Source: Nonomuraea sp. NEAU-A123 (GTDB lineage Bacteria; Actinomycetota; Actinomycetes; Streptosporangiales; Streptosporangiaceae). Taken from it: 64,000 bases of DNA. This document shows positions 62,596 to 64,000 of this stretch, one piece after another (positions within the stretch are counted from its first letter, which is position 1; each line of letters begins with the position of its first letter). The translations under genes and the position numbers were made by a program. The stretch covers positions 1-64,000 of the forward strand of contig NZ_JAHFZZ010000030.1 of assembly GCF_018603905.1 (NCBI RefSeq), read 5' to 3'. A model generated the notes under the pieces. It did no database searches and was not told where the DNA came from. It saw nothing but the letters and a program-made list of their open reading frames with translations.

Positions 62596-63363
62596 TCAGG
62601 TGCGGACCGCGCAGAGGAGGCGGTTGTTGCCGCGCTGCCACAGGGTGCCGACCTCGGCGAAGCCCGCCTGGCGCAGGGCCTCGACGTGCTGGGACAGCAG
62701 GCCGGACTCGGTGCCGCTGTGGGCCGCGCCCGCGGTGGTGCGAGCGGTACGGGCGTCGTTGAGCTCGGTGAAGGCGGGCTCGGTGGCGATCGCGTCCCAC
62801 CACTGCCGCCAGTCCTCCGGGCGGTCGCCCGCGAACACCCGGTCGGTGTGGCGGTCGTGGATGGCGCGTTCGAGACGGGCGATGGCCGGGGTGGCGTCGT
62901 CGTCGGAGTCGAAGTGGTCGCCGTTGAGCAGCAGCCCGCCCGGCCGCAGCACGGTGACCAGGTCGGCGTACAACTTCCGGAGATCCGGTACGGCCAGCCA
63001 GTGCAGCGCGGTGGTGCTCACCGCGACATCGGCCGGGCGGTCCAGGCGCAGGGACTCCGTCCAGCCCGGCGTCCGCAGGTCCACGTCGACGAAGCCGAGC
63101 TGCGGGTACGCCGCCCGGCCGAGACCGAGCAGCAGCGGGTCGGCATCGACTGGGATCACCGTGGCCTTGGGCAGCCGCTCCAGGAGGCGGGCGGACAGCG
63201 AACCCGGCCCGCAGCCGAGGTCGATGACCAGCGGGTCGGGGCGGCCCAGCGCCTCGACGGCGTCGATCAGCGCGGTGAAGCGCTCCTCACGGTCGGGCAG
63301 GTAGCCCTCCTGCTGCCGGTCCCAGCGCGTGATCCAGTCGAGTGCGATCTCGTGAGTGAGCAC
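62596..63363 (-). CDS. Class I SAM-dependent methyltransferase
   Basis: 255 residues from GTG 63363 with AAGGAG upstream. 'PLVIDLGCGPGSLSARLLER' is the SAM motif I, 'IPVDADPLLLGLG' motif II, 'ADVAVSTTALHWL' motif III/IV. Substrate unknown (small-molecule type). Divergent from the CGNR gene with a shared inverted repeat. Confidence 0.88.
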   Translation of the reverse strand: MLTHEIALDWITRWDRQQEGYLPDREERFTALIDAVEALGRPDPLVIDLGCGPGSLSARLLERLPKATVIPVDADPLLLGLGRAAYPQLGFVDVDLRTPGWTESLRLDRPADVAVSTTALHWLAVPDLRKLYADLVTVLRPGGLLLNGDHFDSDDDATPAIARLERAIHDRHTDRVFAGDRPEDWRQWWDAIATEPAFTELNDARTARTTAGAAHSGTESGLLSQHVEALRQAGFAEVGTLWQRGNNRLLCAVRT

Positions 63364-63389
63364 GTCGTCTCCTTGTGACCATCGTTTAA

Positions 63390-63414
63390 GCTTTAGACAG
63401 TCACACGCTAAAGC
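63390..63414. promoter_or_regulatory. Inverted repeat GCTTTAG-N11-CTAAAGC
   Basis: Perfect 7-bp arms in the 70-bp divergent region. It is only 20 bp from the CGNR start and 27 bp from the methyltransferase start, so it can act as an operator for both, plausibly bound by the CGNR protein itself. Confidence 0.55.
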
Positions 63415-63433
63415 ATAGGATGTAACTGGTCAA

Positions 63434-64000
63434 GTGAACTTCAACAGTCACACGGACGCGGTCGTGAGAGTCGCCGTGTCGGTGGTCAACGCGCTGACCC
63501 CGGGCGAGAGCCGGGGGCGCCCCTGGCCGGCACCACGCGATCTGGCCGCCACCGCCACCGAGGTGCTCCGCGCCATGTACCCCACTCATCCCGAGGTGAC
63601 CGAGGCGGAGGCGGGCGAGTACGCCGAGATCGCGGCGCGCCTGCGCGCGGTCTTCCAGGCCGTCGCGGATGACGACATCGACACGGCGGCGACTCAGATC
63701 AACAGCCTGCTCGACGAGTCGCGCGCCCGGCCGATGCTCCAGCGGCACGACGGCGAGCCATGGCACCTCCACTTCCACGGCACGGGCGGCACCCTGGCCG
63801 GTGACTGGGCGGCGAGCTGCGCCACCGGGCTCGCGATCGTGCTCGGCGGCGAGTTCTCCGACCGGCTCGGCGTGTGCACGGCGCCGCACTGCGACCGGGT
63901 CTACGTGGACGTGTCACGCAACGGCACGCGCCGCTTCTGCTCCACCGCCTGCCAGAACCGGGTCAAGACCGCGGCCTTCCGGGCCCGCGGAAAGGTCACG
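63434..64000 (+). CDS. CGNR zinc-finger regulator, 3' end outside the window
   Basis: 189 codons are visible from GTG 63434 and the frame is still open at the edge. The N-terminal ABATE-like helical domain is 'TDAVVRVAVSVVNALTPGES' onward. The C-terminal CGNR finger is 'GVCTAPHCDRVYVDVSRNGT' and 'RRFCSTACQNRVKTAAFRAR', with four zinc Cys. Family members are thought to be stress-induced DNA-binding regulators. Probably only a few codons are missing. Confidence 0.88.
   Translation, partial: MNFNSHTDAVVRVAVSVVNALTPGESRGRPWPAPRDLAATATEVLRAMYPTHPEVTEAEAGEYAEIAARLRAVFQAVADDDIDTAATQINSLLDESRARPMLQRHDGEPWHLHFHGTGGTLAGDWAASCATGLAIVLGGEFSDRLGVCTAPHCDRVYVDVSRNGTRRFCSTACQNRVKTAAFRARGKVT

Overview
The window is high-GC actinomycete DNA: GTG starts are frequent, 4-bp stop/start overlaps are common, and the families include SARP and PucR regulators, a DUF2637 protein, NB-ARC/TPR proteins and a fused UreAB. 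The gene set fits Streptosporangiales or a relative (inference). No complete RNA gene is present. There are three 42-bp copies of the 3' half of a tRNA, probably tRNA-Thr(TGT), at 4054-4095, 15211-15252 and 28784-28825. They read as stacked attachment sites that cut the left 29 kb into integrated elements. The intact tRNA is expected to the left of the window.

Left of the first att site (1-4053) lie a truncated TPR gene and a translationally coupled pair. The pair is a 138-residue protein with a C-terminal 'GxNxGIIQTGD' motif and a 650-residue NB-ARC/TPR protein carrying the same motif at its N-terminus. This is the layout of bacterial amyloid-signalling effector/NLR pairs. Element B (4096-15252) has inward arm-type repeats at both ends, a decayed integrase, an ISL3-like insertion with a frameshifted transposase, and a compact eight-gene operon (6537-14075). 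The operon holds a SARP-like regulator, a 94-residue and a 23-residue protein, a 796-residue protein with a cationic amphipathic stretch, an HExxH metallopeptidase and three proteins of unknown function. It is the best candidate here for an undescribed system. Element C (15253-28825) is a mosaic. It holds an ECF sigma/membrane-protein pair, a 2H-type RNA ligase/phosphoesterase-like protein, an HTH regulator beside a ruined hydrolase, a CPBP protease, a LuxR-type NB-ARC regulator, two MDR reductases, an AraC regulator and many gene remains (IS5-type transposase, DUF2637, ABC ATPases).

From 28.9 kb onward the DNA looks like ordinary chromosome. It encodes a beta-helix membrane protein, a DUF4386/TetR pair with operator boxes, secreted proteins (DUF1838, a GH54-CBM42 arabinofuranosidase with a LacI-type operator) and a Pycsar-effector-like membrane protein. 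A four-gene operon (39779-43678) combines a small protein, a possible GATase-fold protein, a DyP peroxidase and a BASS transporter; a decayed partial relative sits at 31409-32610. Cold-shock, SDR, MerR and lipoprotein genes follow.

The right third (46374-62583) is a probable nitrogen or amide uptake region. It has two complete branched-chain amino acid/amide/urea-type ABC importers, one with a fused permease-ATPase, and a MetE-like protein and an NTF2-like protein between them. An aminoaldehyde-type dehydrogenase, a PucR regulator and a divergent two-gene urease (fused UreAB plus UreC) without accessory genes complete it. The window ends with a methyltransferase and a divergent, truncated CGNR zinc-finger gene.
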